A stretch of 64,000 bases of DNA from Planctomycetota bacterium (GCA_003576915.1 QEVF01000008.1:62001-126000), one strand, 5' to 3'; shown: positions 23,189 through 31,803, counted from the stretch's first letter. Numbers and translations: made by a program. Notes: generated by a model from the sequence alone, not told the origin.

Positions 23189-25168
23189 ATGGATATTCTT
23201 CGGGCACCCATTGCGCAGGAGCTGGCCCGCTGGCCTTCATTCCGGCAGGCGGGGCTGACAGCGGCTGAGATCCAGGCCCAGCTTGTGCGCCCGCCCAAGC
23301 GGGACATGGGTGATGTTGCCCTCGGGTGCTTCGTGTTCGCCAAAGCGGCCGGTGTCAAGCCCAACGAGGTGGCGGCGAAGCTGGCCGCCGGCGATGTGCC
23401 GCCGGACAACGGCGCCCCGCGCCTGATCGAAGGGGCGACGGCAGCCGGGCCCTATGTCAATTTCAAGCTCAATCGCGCGGCATGCATGGCTCTGGTGCTG
23501 GGCGCCATTGAGCGCAGTTGCCCGGGCGAAAACATTGAAGACGCGCCGCAATGGAATTTTGGCGCAGGCGAAGAGGGCAAGGGCAAGACGTTGGTGCTGG
23601 ATTTTTCCAGCCCCAACATCGCCAAGCCCCTGGCGGTGCATCACCTGCGCAGCACGATGATCGGCTACGCGATCAAGAAGATGCGGGAGAGCCAGGGGTG
23701 GCGCGTAGTCGGCATCAATCACCTTGGCGACTGGGGCACGGGCTTTGGCAAGCTGATTGCAGGCCTGAAGAAGTACTTTCCCGAGGTCGGCCAGCGCGCG
23801 CTGGCGGGCGATGCGCGGCCCCTGGGCGACATGACCGTGCAGGTGTTGATCGAGACGTACCAGCGATTCAATCAGGAACTCAAGCAGCACGAAGACCTGG
23901 AAGACGCGGGTAAGCGCGAGTTTGCGCTGCTGGAGCGCCACATCGAGGCTCTGATGGCCGACCGGGCCCACGAAGCGGGGCCGGAGGGCAAAGCCAACTT
24001 CCTGATCTGGGAGCACGCGCGCAACATCAGCCTTGCCGAGTTCGAGCGCGTTTACGCCCACCTGGGTATCAGCTTTCACCTGTGGCCCGTGGTGGACCTG
24101 CATCGCAAGCGCGTTCTGACGGAGGAGCCGGAGCGATTTTTCCGCGAGAACGCGCTCTACATCGGAGAGAGCTACTACGTCACGGCGGAAGACCTTTGCC
24201 GCCGCATCATCGCCGACGCCCTTGAGCTGAAGGTGGCCGAAGAGTCCGAGGGCGCCATGGTGATCTACACCCACGGCAAGGACAAGCCGCCGATCATCCT
24301 GGTGAAGAACGACGGCGCAACGGCCTATCACACGCGCGACATGGCAGCGGCGCTCTATCGCCACCGGCACTTCAACAGCGAAACGCTGGTCTATGTCGTG
24401 GGCGGCGAACAGCGGCTTCATTTTCAGCAGTTGTTCAAGGGCCTGGAATTGCTTGGTCACGCCTGGGCCGGCCAATGCGCGCATGTCGATTTCGGCCTGC
24501 TTCTCTTCAAGCAGCCGGACGGAAAATGGGCCAAGGCCAGCACCCGGGCCGGCCGCGTCGTCATGCTCGAGGATCTGCTCGACGAAGCGGTCGAGGCCGT
24601 GCGCGGCATCATCCGCGAGAAGAACCAGGATCTCGCCCGGGACGCGCAGCAGGCTGAGCGCGTCGCCCATGCCGTGGGCGTCGGGGCTGTCGTGTTCAAC
24701 GACCTGAAAAGCGGGCGCCGCAACGACATCAAGTTCGACTGGGACGAGATCCTCAACTTCACGGGCGAAACCGGGCCCTACATGCTCATGCAGTTCGTGC
24801 GCATGGGCAGCGTGACCGAGAAGTTTCATGAAGCCGCGAGGCTGAAGGACTGGGGGGCCCACGCCTGGAAGCAGGGCGATTGCGCCCAACTCAAGCGCGA
24901 TGACGAATGGGAGCTTGTCCTCCTGCTGGCCAATTTTCCTGAAGCCCTGCGCCGGGCCAGCGCGGACTACGAGCCGTCCATCGTGGCCAAGGCCCTCATT
25001 GAAGTCGCCGCGCAGACGTCGAGCTGGTGGACCAACACCAAGGACACCCGCATCGTGGGCGAAGACGCCGAGCTTTCCAAGGCCCGCGTGCGCCTGGTCA
25101 ACGCGGTGCGCAAGGTGCTGGGCCGCGGATTGCTGCTGCTGGGCATGACGCTGGTGGAGCGGATGTAG
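23189..25168 (+). CDS. argS: Arginyl-tRNA synthetase
   Basis: A 659-residue class I synthetase charging tRNA-Arg. The N-terminal Add1 domain (about 1-120) is followed by the catalytic core with DFSSPNIAKPLAVHHLRST; HHLRS (151-155) is the HIGH-type motif. KASTRAG holds the KMSKS position. The C-terminal DALR anticodon domain ends in the usual GLLLLGMTLVERM. The ribosome site GGGAG is six bases upstream. Transcribed alone, divergent from the phage cassette and convergent with greA. Confidence 0.97.
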   Translation: MDILRAPIAQELARWPSFRQAGLTAAEIQAQLVRPPKRDMGDVALGCFVFAKAAGVKPNEVAAKLAAGDVPPDNGAPRLIEGATAAGPYVNFKLNRAACMALVLGAIERSCPGENIEDAPQWNFGAGEEGKGKTLVLDFSSPNIAKPLAVHHLRSTMIGYAIKKMRESQGWRVVGINHLGDWGTGFGKLIAGLKKYFPEVGQRALAGDARPLGDMTVQVLIETYQRFNQELKQHEDLEDAGKREFALLERHIEALMADRAHEAGPEGKANFLIWEHARNISLAEFERVYAHLGISFHLWPVVDLHRKRVLTEEPERFFRENALYIGESYYVTAEDLCRRIIADALELKVAEESEGAMVIYTHGKDKPPIILVKNDGATAYHTRDMAAALYRHRHFNSETLVYVVGGEQRLHFQQLFKGLELLGHAWAGQCAHVDFGLLLFKQPDGKWAKASTRAGRVVMLEDLLDEAVEAVRGIIREKNQDLARDAQQAERVAHAVGVGAVVFNDLKSGRRNDIKFDWDEILNFTGETGPYMLMQFVRMGSVTEKFHEAARLKDWGAHAWKQGDCAQLKRDDEWELVLLLANFPEALRRASADYEPSIVAKALIEVAAQTSSWWTNTKDTRIVGEDAELSKARVRLVNAVRKVLGRGLLLLGMTLVERM

Positions 25169-25187
25169 CGCGGCATGTCCATCCATG

Positions 25188-25217
25188 GAAAGGGGCGGCC
25201 CCAAGGCCGCCCCTTTC
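25188..25217. terminator. Bidirectional terminator between argS and greA
   Basis: GAAAGGGGCGGCC and GGCCGCCCCTTTC form a perfect 13-bp stem around a CCAA loop in the 64-base gap between two convergent genes. The stem ends in A/T runs on both sides, suiting both directions. Confidence 0.8.
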
Positions 25218-25232
25218 ATCGCGCGTCCGCCA

Positions 25233-27443
25233 TCAGGCCAGGGCCTTTTCAATGGCAACGACTTTGTAGTTCACGCTGCCTTCCGGCGTGGTGACCACGG
25301 CATCCTCGCCGGCGGCCTTGCCGAGAATGCCCTGGGCGATGGGGCTTTCGTTGCTGATGATGTTGTTGGCATGGTCTGCCTCGTAGGGGCCCAGGATCGT
25401 GTACACGACCTGCTTGCCCTGCGGGTTCTTGAGCGTCACCCGCGTGCCGAAGCCTGCCTTCGTGGAGTCGACTTCGTCGGCGGAGACCACCTTGACGCGC
25501 TTGAGCTCTTCCATGATCTCCTTGGCGCGCTCCTTGAGGCGGGACTCCTTCTCGCGCGCGGCATCAAGTTCCGCGTTCTCCGAGATATCGCCCATGGCCA
25601 ATGCCTCGCCGATCTGCTTGGCGACTGCCGGGAGGTCTTCTTCCTGGAGCCGGCGAAGCTCGTCTTCGCGCTTGCGGCGGCCGTTGGCGGTGGCGAGGAT
25701 GCCTTCGGCCTCTTCGATCTGACCCAGGGGCACGAGCTTTTCCTCACGCTGCAGCAGGGCGGGAAAGGCGCGGGTGATAACGTCGCGCAGCGTGCCCAGG
25801 TGGGTCTCACTGAGCCAGCGCGAACGCTTGATGGCGTGCAGCAGGTGGCTGGCGGACTCCTCGTCGCGGCCGGCAATCGCTGTCTGGAGCAGGCGACCCT
25901 GGCGATCGGTCATGGCGCTGCGCAGGGAAGCCAGGGTGTCCTTGAGCTTGGACTCGCCACGCTCGATGCGGGTCAGAACCTTGTTGGCCAGCCAGGTCAG
26001 GCGTTCAAACAGGCGGTCGGAGGTGGGCAGCTCGAGGCCCTGCGGCAGCTTCTGGCCCAAAATGGCACGGCGCGCAACCCAGAGGTACTGCAGGGGGTAG
26101 GCCTCGGGGTCGTCGAGTACGATCTTGACGGCCTTGAGCAGCGGACCCTGGTTGTCGCCCTTGAGCAGGCGCTCGCTGATGCGGTCCCACACGTCAGCCA
26201 TGTCCTGAAGGAAGGCGCGGCCGAAGACTTCGTTCCAGCCCTCTTTGTTGAGGGAGCGGTGCATCTCGAGGGCGCGCTCCTGGTACTCGGCGTCGCCCAA
26301 CTTGACGGTCATTTCGAGAAGCTTCTCGGCGTCACGCACAAGGTCTTCAGCGCTGGCCGGGGCGCTGACCCCGAGGTCTTCCTCGGCCTGGGCCAGATCG
26401 GCGATCATGAAGCAGACCAGCAGCTTCTCATGGTCCTTGTTGGCCAGGGGCAGGAGGCTTTCGGCAAAGCCCTTGAGCAGCGCCTTGCGTTCCGTGGAGC
26501 TGTCACTCTCCTTGAGGTAGCGACGCATGACATTGAGCTTGTCGAAGAGGCGCCGCGCGTTCTCAAACATCTCGCGGGCTTCCGTTTCCTGGGTCACGGC
26601 GGTCTGGAGGCGCTCAATGGTGGGGTTGTTGCCGGCGCCTACCTTCACGTAGGGGTGCTTGGCCAGCGCCTTGCGGGCGCCCTGCCACCACTTCGACCAC
26701 TCCTTGGCGGGAATCACGGAGGGGCAGAGTTCGGCCTTGATGCGCTTGAGGTTGCTGGAGTTGTTCAGGCTCTTGAGCACGGTCAGGATCACGCCGGCGG
26801 GATCTGTGCCCGCGCGGGCTTTGAGGCCGTCGCCGTCGGCGGCCTTCTGCACGAGGATGTTGTCAGTCGAGAGCTTGGCAAAGAAGCGGGCGGCGGCGCC
26901 GAGCTTGACCGTGTGGCCCTTCTTGTCCGCAAAGTCGATGGTCAGGGTGCCGGCGGCGGCGTCCATGGCCGTGACCTTGCCCAGGCCCCAGCCCTGCTCA
27001 TGGAAGAGGTAGTCACCGGGGATGAACGTGAGCTGGCGCATCAGGGAGTCAACGAAGGCGAAGTCCGAGCCCTTGGACTCCTCGGTGGCGCGCGCCACAA
27101 TCTTGTCAAAGCCGGGGATCGAGGCGTATTCGGCCTGGTAGGTCTTGACCGCGAGATCCCTCAGCCGCGGGTTCTTGGGGCTGACCTTCGCAATGGCCTC
27201 CACCACGCGCACGGCCTTGCGCGGCTCCTTCTCGAGCAGCACGGGTACCAGGGGTTCCAGCAGGTTGCCCGCCTTCTCGCCCTGGCCGGCCTTGTCGAGT
27301 TTGTCCACGATGGGAAACAGGCTGTCCACCTCCGTCGGCGCCTTCTGGGCGGCGCTGGCAAAGGCGGTTTCCACCTCGCCGAACTGGGAACGGCTGATGA
27401 GTTCGTTCATGCGCTGGACATCGGCGGACAGGGCGTTGCTCAT
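25233..27443 (-). CDS. greA: Long-form GreA transcript cleavage factor with N-terminal helical extension
   Basis: A 736-residue protein whose last 155 residues are a complete GreA/GreB factor, which rescues backtracked RNA polymerase. The coiled-coil tip motif GDISENAEL carries the Asp and Glu needed for catalysis; the C-terminal FKBP-like domain includes GTRVTLKNPQGKQVVYTILG and ISNESPIAQGILG. The first 580 residues are helical and TPR-like, with the segment GDYLFHEQGWGLGKVTAMD about residue 145 resembling a small beta domain. This long form is known from Chlamydiae and some relatives, which supports a PVC affiliation. Start at 27443; upstream lie a good promoter and a hairpin (27492-27548). 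Confidence 0.9.
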   Translation of the reverse strand: MSNALSADVQRMNELISRSQFGEVETAFASAAQKAPTEVDSLFPIVDKLDKAGQGEKAGNLLEPLVPVLLEKEPRKAVRVVEAIAKVSPKNPRLRDLAVKTYQAEYASIPGFDKIVARATEESKGSDFAFVDSLMRQLTFIPGDYLFHEQGWGLGKVTAMDAAAGTLTIDFADKKGHTVKLGAAARFFAKLSTDNILVQKAADGDGLKARAGTDPAGVILTVLKSLNNSSNLKRIKAELCPSVIPAKEWSKWWQGARKALAKHPYVKVGAGNNPTIERLQTAVTQETEAREMFENARRLFDKLNVMRRYLKESDSSTERKALLKGFAESLLPLANKDHEKLLVCFMIADLAQAEEDLGVSAPASAEDLVRDAEKLLEMTVKLGDAEYQERALEMHRSLNKEGWNEVFGRAFLQDMADVWDRISERLLKGDNQGPLLKAVKIVLDDPEAYPLQYLWVARRAILGQKLPQGLELPTSDRLFERLTWLANKVLTRIERGESKLKDTLASLRSAMTDRQGRLLQTAIAGRDEESASHLLHAIKRSRWLSETHLGTLRDVITRAFPALLQREEKLVPLGQIEEAEGILATANGRRKREDELRRLQEEDLPAVAKQIGEALAMGDISENAELDAAREKESRLKERAKEIMEELKRVKVVSADEVDSTKAGFGTRVTLKNPQGKQVVYTILGPYEADHANNIISNESPIAQGILGKAAGEDAVVTTPEGSVNYKVVAIEKALA

Positions 27444-27491
27444 GGCTTGGGCTCTCGAAAATCGCGGATTCAGGGTCCGTAAACAAAACGT

Positions 27492-27512
27492 CCGTCGGCG
27501 GATTGCCGACGG
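27492..27512 (-). promoter_or_regulatory. Terminator-like hairpin in the greA leader
   Basis: CCGTCGGC and GCCGACGG pair around a five-base loop; on the minus strand the stem is followed by ACGTTTTGTTT. It would form in the first 25 bases of the greA transcript if the promoter at 27521-27548 is used. It looks like an attenuator or a 5-prime stabilising hairpin. Confidence 0.55.
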
Positions 27513-27520
27513 CGCGTGCC

Positions 27521-27548
27521 GTTATAGATGACGCCAAGCCCGCGTCAA
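27521..27548 (-). promoter_or_regulatory. Sigma-70-type promoter for greA
   Basis: On the minus strand TTGACG (27548-27543) and TATAAC (27526-27521) are spaced by 16 bases, one of the best promoter matches in the window. Transcription would begin near 27514, about 70 bases before the greA start. Confidence 0.7.
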
Positions 27549-27655
27549 GGCCGGGAAATCCGCCCCAAACCCGGAATTGCCTCAAGCCGCCCGCGCGACC
27601 ATGACGATTCGCCACAGACGAGCCGCGCTCGCCACCTCTCTATTCCGGAGCCTCC

Positions 27656-28732
27656 ATGCAGCCCAACGCTTCAGCGCCCGCCAGCAAGCCTCAAAGCGGT
27701 GTCCTCTTCGTCGGTATTGACCTCGGCACCAGCCACAGCGCCATTGCCGCCTCCAACGGCGTGCGCACCAGCATCGGCAGCTTTGTAGCCTACCCGCGCG
27801 ACGTGATCTCGAAGAAGGCCCTGGGACGCGACAAGCTGTTCGGCGATGAAGCCCTCAAGCACAAGCACGCCTGTGATTTCTACCGCCCCATGGAAAAGGG
27901 CGAAGTCCTCTACCGCGACCTCGACAAATCCATCAATCGCGACCCCGCCCGCACCCAGCAGGCCATCCACGACTTGCTTGAACACGTCGTCAGCCTGGCC
28001 AAGCCGCGCCCCGATGACCTCATCTACGGCGTGATCGGAGCGCCGGCCCAGGCCAGCCTGCACAGCCAGAAGAGCCTGCTCGAAGCCGCGCGCGGCGTGC
28101 TGGACTGCGTGATGATCTGCAGCGAGCCCTTTGCCGTTGCCTACGGCCTGAACTTTCTCACGGACACACTGGTGATTGACATCGGCGCGGGCACGACGGA
28201 CCTGTGCCGCATGCACGGCGCCCTGCCCAGCGCCGACGACCAGGTCACCCTGTCATCGGCGGGCGATGCGGTGGATCGCCGGCTGTTTGAGTTGCTGCGC
28301 GAGGCCTGCCCCGGCGCGGACTTCACGATCAACATGGTCAAGCAGATCAAGGAGAAGCACAGCTTTCTCTCGCAGCGCGCGGCCGAGCGCGTGGTGGTGA
28401 CTCTGCCGGTGCGGGGCGTTCCCACACAGTTTGACGTGACAGAGGCCTTGCAGAAGGCGACAGAGAGCATCGTGCCGGAGATCGTCAACGGCCTGCACAC
28501 TCTGATTGCGGGCTACGACCCCGAGTTTCAGGCAGGCATGCGCGACAACGTGCTGCTGGCCGGCGGCGGCTCTCAGATCATCGGCCTGGACAAGGCCATC
28601 GAGCGCAAACTGGCTGAACTGGGCGGCGGCAAGGTGAGGCGCGTGGAAGAGCCCGCATTTGCCGGAGCCAACGGTGCCTTGCACCTGGCCCAGGACATGC
28701 CCGCCGAGTTCTGGAACCAGCTCGACGGCTAG
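27656..28732 (+). CDS. MamK-like bacterial actin filament protein
   Basis: A 358-residue actin-fold ATPase. Phosphate-1 loop: LFVGIDLGTSHSAIA; phosphate-2 loop: LVIDIGAGTTDLCRM; adenosine motif: LLAGGGSQIIGL. Beyond the shared fold, several stretches follow MamK of magnetotactic bacteria rather than MreB or DnaK: YPRDVISKKALGRDKLFGDE, VIGAPAQASLHSQ, EPFAVAYGL, DDQVTLSSAGDAVDRRL and the C-terminal AEFWNQL; length is also that of MamK (about 350). DnaK-type substrate domains are absent. MamK makes cytoskeletal filaments that align magnetosomes; no magnetosome gene is near here, so it probably positions something else. GGAG lies five bases before the ATG. It is monocistronic with its own terminator. 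Confidence 0.82.
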   Translation: MQPNASAPASKPQSGVLFVGIDLGTSHSAIAASNGVRTSIGSFVAYPRDVISKKALGRDKLFGDEALKHKHACDFYRPMEKGEVLYRDLDKSINRDPARTQQAIHDLLEHVVSLAKPRPDDLIYGVIGAPAQASLHSQKSLLEAARGVLDCVMICSEPFAVAYGLNFLTDTLVIDIGAGTTDLCRMHGALPSADDQVTLSSAGDAVDRRLFELLREACPGADFTINMVKQIKEKHSFLSQRAAERVVVTLPVRGVPTQFDVTEALQKATESIVPEIVNGLHTLIAGYDPEFQAGMRDNVLLAGGGSQIIGLDKAIERKLAELGGGKVRRVEEPAFAGANGALHLAQDMPAEFWNQLDG

Positions 28733-28758
28733 CGCGGGCATGGCGGCAGCGAACCCCG

Positions 28759-28788
28759 CGAAGCCCACAGCACCTGCTGTGGGCTTCG
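28759..28788 (+). terminator. Terminator after the MamK-like gene
   Basis: CGAAGCCCACAGCA and TGCTGTGGGCTTCG form a perfect 14-bp stem, 26 bases after the stop codon. The following sequence has few T residues. The rest of the gap to 28990 shows no convincing gene. Confidence 0.65.
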
Positions 28789-28990
28789 TGCGTACGGCAG
28801 TTCAAACATGGTCCTGCCTGCCCGTCGCTTTGGCCGCTGCCGCGCGGCCCGTCGGTCAGCCTGGGGGCCGACCCCACCATCGCCGATGCCTGCCCATACG
28901 AGGTCTGGAGGCGTCACCGGAGTGGGCAAGGCAGAAGTGGCTCGCACAGGAGCCTCTCGAACCGGTTGAAGCTGTCCAGCGGTATTGCGG

Positions 28991-29626
28991 TCACTTCTGA
29001 CGGTCCAGCGGGGTTCTTTGTCCGGCACTGAAGAGCGCTTCGAGCATGTCGCGGTAGGCGAGCGCCTGCTTGGCGATGATGTCGGGCTCTTTGTAAGTGC
29101 GCGCGAGTATGAAGGCGCCTTCGAAAATGACCTGGAACATCTCGGCCACCTGGCGCAGGTCGGCGGGCGCAGGCTTGCGCGTTTTGGCGGCTGACTTCAG
29201 CTTGCCCTCAATCCAGTCCGCCCACAGCCGCAACTGCGCCTCGCAGGCCTTGCGCGACTCTTCGTTGAAGAGCTGCCCCTCATAGCAGTAACTCGCCATC
29301 AGGCAGCCCGGGTTTTCGGGCGCCTCCTTGAACATCTCGGCCGCCAGCCCGCAGAGCAGCAGCACCTGTTGCAGGGGGTCGCGCGAGAGCGACTCCACGC
29401 GCGCGACGGCTTCCTTGAACAGGGCGTGGTCGTGCTCGACAAAACGGCGGACCAGCTCCACTGCAAGTTCGTCCTTGCTCTTGAAGTGGTAGAAAAACGT
29501 GCCCTTGGTGAGCTTCGCCTTCTCAAGAATCTCGTCAATGGAAGTCGCCGCCAGCCCGTTCTCGAGCGCCAGTTCAAGCGCGGCATCGAGCAGCAAGGTG
29601 CGTGTCTTGGAGCCGTCCTTGGGCAT
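28991..29626 (-). CDS. TetR/AcrR-family transcriptional repressor
   Basis: A 211-residue regulator. The N-terminal TetR helix-turn-helix is typical: LLLDAALELALENGLAATS, then DEILEKAKLTKGTFFYHFKSKDEL (quoted in two parts of one region, residues about 12-55). The rest is the helical ligand-binding and dimer domain. It is divergent from a membrane hydroxylase gene, with one palindrome beside each start (29637-29652 and 29736-29755), the usual layout for a repressor that controls itself and its neighbour. The NemR-like operator form suggests a reactive or lipophilic inducer, which is inference. Confidence 0.9.
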   Translation of the reverse strand: MPKDGSKTRTLLLDAALELALENGLAATSIDEILEKAKLTKGTFFYHFKSKDELAVELVRRFVEHDHALFKEAVARVESLSRDPLQQVLLLCGLAAEMFKEAPENPGCLMASYCYEGQLFNEESRKACEAQLRLWADWIEGKLKSAAKTRKPAPADLRQVAEMFQVIFEGAFILARTYKEPDIIAKQALAYRDMLEALFSAGQRTPLDRQK

Positions 29627-29636
29627 GGGATGAGTC

Positions 29637-29652
29637 TATACCAAGCGGTCTA
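29637..29652. promoter_or_regulatory. Palindromic operator beside the TetR start
   Basis: TATACC-AAGC-GGTCTA is an inverted repeat with one mismatch, like the TAGACC-N4-GGTCTA boxes bound by NemR-type TetR regulators. It ends 11 bases before the repressor start codon at 29626. Confidence 0.6.
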
Positions 29653-29735
29653 GAAACACAAGGGCCGCTCAAGGCTAGTTCTGCTGGACACTTGTGGTGA
29701 TTTTAAAAATCGGCTTGCCGGAGCGCTTTCGATGT

Positions 29736-29755
29736 TATACAAACTAGTCGGTATA
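29736..29755. promoter_or_regulatory. Palindromic operator and promoter of the hydroxylase gene
   Basis: TATACAAACT-AGTCGGTATA is a 20-base palindrome matching at eight of ten pairs. Its first six bases, TATACA, could be the -10 element, with TTGCCG at 29715-29720 as -35 (15-base spacer). Binding here would block transcription of the gene at 29793. Confidence 0.55.
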
Positions 29756-29792
29756 AATTACGGCACCTGCCGAACGGACAACGGAGACTGAA

Positions 29793-30614
29793 ATGGACGA
29801 TTATCTGCCCCTCTTGATGGCTTTTGGCCCCCTGGCCTTCATCCCCCTGTTCCTGCTGCTGGACCTGCTGCCGCACGCCCAGAGTTATCGCAGCACCCGC
29901 TGGTGGAAGCTGCGCGCTCTGGCTGTGTCGCTTGCCGGCGTGGGGGTGTCGTTCGGCACGGGACTTCTGTGGGAGCGTGTGTGGGTGTTCCCTTCTCTGC
30001 TGGATCTCTCCTGGCTTGGCGTGATGGGCGCGGCGGTAGGCGTTGTCGTGTACGAGTTCTTTCACTACTGGTTCCACCGCGGGGTGCATCGCTTCAGCTT
30101 CACTTGGCGCTGGTTCCACCAGATGCACCACGCGCCCGAGCGCTTTGACGCCTACAGCGCCTTCTACCAGTCGCCGCTGGACGCCGTGGCCTTCACCAGC
30201 ATAGGCATTGTCGTCGCCTTTCCGCTTCTGGGGCTCAGCCCTGAGGCGGGCGCTCTGCTCAACGCCTTCCTGATGTTCAACGCCATGTTCCAGCACGCCA
30301 ACATCAAGACGCCGCGCTGGCTGGGCTACATCATTCAGCGGCCGGAGAGCCACTCGGTGCACCACGCCCGCGGCGTGCACATGTTCAACTACTGTGACCT
30401 GCCCATGTGGGATATGCTGTTTGGCACCTTCCGCAATCCGCCCAACTTCGCCCGCGAGGTGGGGCTCTATGACGGGGCGTCGGCGCGCATCGGTGCCATG
30501 CTGGTGGGGCGCGACCTCCGTCCCGAACAAGCCCCGGTGGCAGCCCGCGACCTTGAAGAAGACGAGCGCATGGCCGCCTACTGGTCGGACCGCCAGGCCC
30601 GCCTCAGCTCATAG
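29793..30614 (+). CDS. Sterol desaturase / fatty acid hydroxylase family membrane di-iron enzyme
   Basis: A 273-residue integral membrane oxygenase. Four to five hydrophobic segments surround the three histidine clusters that bind two irons: HYWFHRGVH (about 90), HQMHH (about 112) and HSVHH (about 190), matching the family pattern HxxxH / HxxHH / HxxHH. It would hydroxylate or desaturate a lipid or sterol-like chain using O2. GGAGA lies six to nine bases before the ATG. It is under probable control of the divergent TetR repressor. The substrate is unknown. Confidence 0.9.
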   Translation: MDDYLPLLMAFGPLAFIPLFLLLDLLPHAQSYRSTRWWKLRALAVSLAGVGVSFGTGLLWERVWVFPSLLDLSWLGVMGAAVGVVVYEFFHYWFHRGVHRFSFTWRWFHQMHHAPERFDAYSAFYQSPLDAVAFTSIGIVVAFPLLGLSPEAGALLNAFLMFNAMFQHANIKTPRWLGYIIQRPESHSVHHARGVHMFNYCDLPMWDMLFGTFRNPPNFAREVGLYDGASARIGAMLVGRDLRPEQAPVAARDLEEDERMAAYWSDRQARLSS

Positions 30615-30639
30615 CCCATGGAAGGGTGTGTACGAAGGG

Positions 30640-30663
30640 GCCGGCCGCTGACGCGGCCGGCCT
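30640..30663. terminator. Perfect hairpin after the hydroxylase gene
   Basis: GGCCGGCCGC and GCGGCCGGCC pair over 10 bp around TGAC, 26 bases after the hydroxylase stop. It lies between convergent genes and could end both transcripts; the T-run is poor. Confidence 0.65.
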
Positions 30664-30770
30664 CTGCTCTTGGCGTGGTCGCGCGCCCGTGAAGGGCGGG
30701 GGCGCAAAATGAAGACCGGTTCGTCGCCGAACCGGTCCCTGTCTGCTTCGAAGTCAGCAATGGGCGCTGA

Positions 30771-31670
30771 TCAGCGGCCGCCGCCGCTGCCTCCGCCTCC
30801 CATACCGGGGATCATCTGACCCCAGTCGCCCATGCCGGGAATCATGCCGCCCATGCCGGTGGGATTTTCCTTGTATTTCTTGTACTGCTCCTCCGTCAGG
30901 ACGGTCTTCACCTGCTGGTCCTGGTCAGCCATCGTCTGCTGGATGTCCTTCTGAGCCTGTTCGGGGGTGATGGTTCCGTCCCTGGACTGCGTGCGGATGT
31001 CCTGAATCTTCTTGAGGGTCTCGTCCTCGATACGGTTGAGGTTTTCCGCGGCGCGCTCGTCGAGGCCCAGGTTGGCGTTGCGCTGCTTGCGGCCTTCCGT
31101 GCGCATCACATCCATGGCCTTCCTGCGCAGTTCCGGGTCGCTCATGATGCGCCGCATGGAGCCCATGGGATCCTTGGCGTCAAAGGGGATGTCGTTCTCC
31201 TTGGCGATGCGTTCGGCGTCGGCCATGCGCGCCTGCATGTCGGCCTGCTGCTTCTCGCGGCGCTCTTTCTCCCGGCGCTCGGCCATGGCCTGGAACTCCT
31301 TGAAGCGCTCCTCCTCGGAAGCGGCCTTGGCCGCCACCTCACCGCCAAGTTCCTCGATGGCCTTGTTCAGTTCGGCGAGCTTCTCGGGGCTGATGGCCTT
31401 GAGCTTCTCGTCCTGGGCCGCGAGCTTCTTCTCCAGGCTGGCCTTCTCCAGCTCCAGGGCTTCAAGGCGGGCACGCAGGGCCGCGAGGTCGGCGCTGGAC
31501 TTGTTGTCCTCCGACCCCCGGACCGTGCCCTTCTCCGCCATGTCCGATTCGAGCTGGGCCACCTTCGCATTCAGTGCGGCAATCTTGCCGTCCGTGGCCG
31601 AGTTGTCCTGACAGCCCGCAACCCAGAGCGAGGCCGTGAGCAGAAGTGAGGCAGCGAGGTAACGCTTCAT
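30771..31670 (-). CDS. Coiled-coil lipoprotein with glycine-rich C-terminus
   Basis: A 299-residue predicted lipoprotein. Signal MKRYLAASLLLTASLWVAGC gives the lipobox Cys at residue 20; GGAGA is five bases before the ATG at 31670. Residues about 30-130 form a long coiled coil (IAALNAKVAQLESDMAEKG; LEALELEKASLEKKLAAQDE). A highly charged helical middle follows, then DQQVKTVLTEEQYKKYKEN, a pattern seen in small periplasmic folding/stress proteins with LTxEQ motifs, and finally a Gly/Met-rich tail (MIPGMGDWGQMIPGMGGGG). Probably anchored in the envelope. No precise family. Confidence 0.75.
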   Translation of the reverse strand: MKRYLAASLLLTASLWVAGCQDNSATDGKIAALNAKVAQLESDMAEKGTVRGSEDNKSSADLAALRARLEALELEKASLEKKLAAQDEKLKAISPEKLAELNKAIEELGGEVAAKAASEEERFKEFQAMAERREKERREKQQADMQARMADAERIAKENDIPFDAKDPMGSMRRIMSDPELRRKAMDVMRTEGRKQRNANLGLDERAAENLNRIEDETLKKIQDIRTQSRDGTITPEQAQKDIQQTMADQDQQVKTVLTEEQYKKYKENPTGMGGMIPGMGDWGQMIPGMGGGGSGGGR

Positions 31671-31803
31671 TGCAATCTCCGGTTCTTGAAGCCCGGCGGG
31701 AGCCCTTGGTACTTCGCACCCTGTCGCAGGCATTCATAGTGCGCAGGGGCGGCCAAAGCTCACGGGCAAATCCGCAAATTCATGGCCAAGCTATGCTTGC
31801 GCC

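Noticed and set aside
23237-25258. Minus-strand open frame of 673 codons
   Set aside because: Antisense to argS over its full length; no domain.
25185-27482. Plus-strand open frame of 765 codons
   Set aside because: Antisense to the long greA; composition is that of a complement strand, no domain.
27656-28732. Magnetosome gene island
   Set aside because: Only the actin-like gene resembles a mam gene; greA, tetR and a lipid hydroxylase surround it.
28800-28990. Possible short gene between the MamK-like gene and the TetR gene
   Set aside because: No ribosome site, start or conserved pattern; sequence after the terminator looks non-coding.
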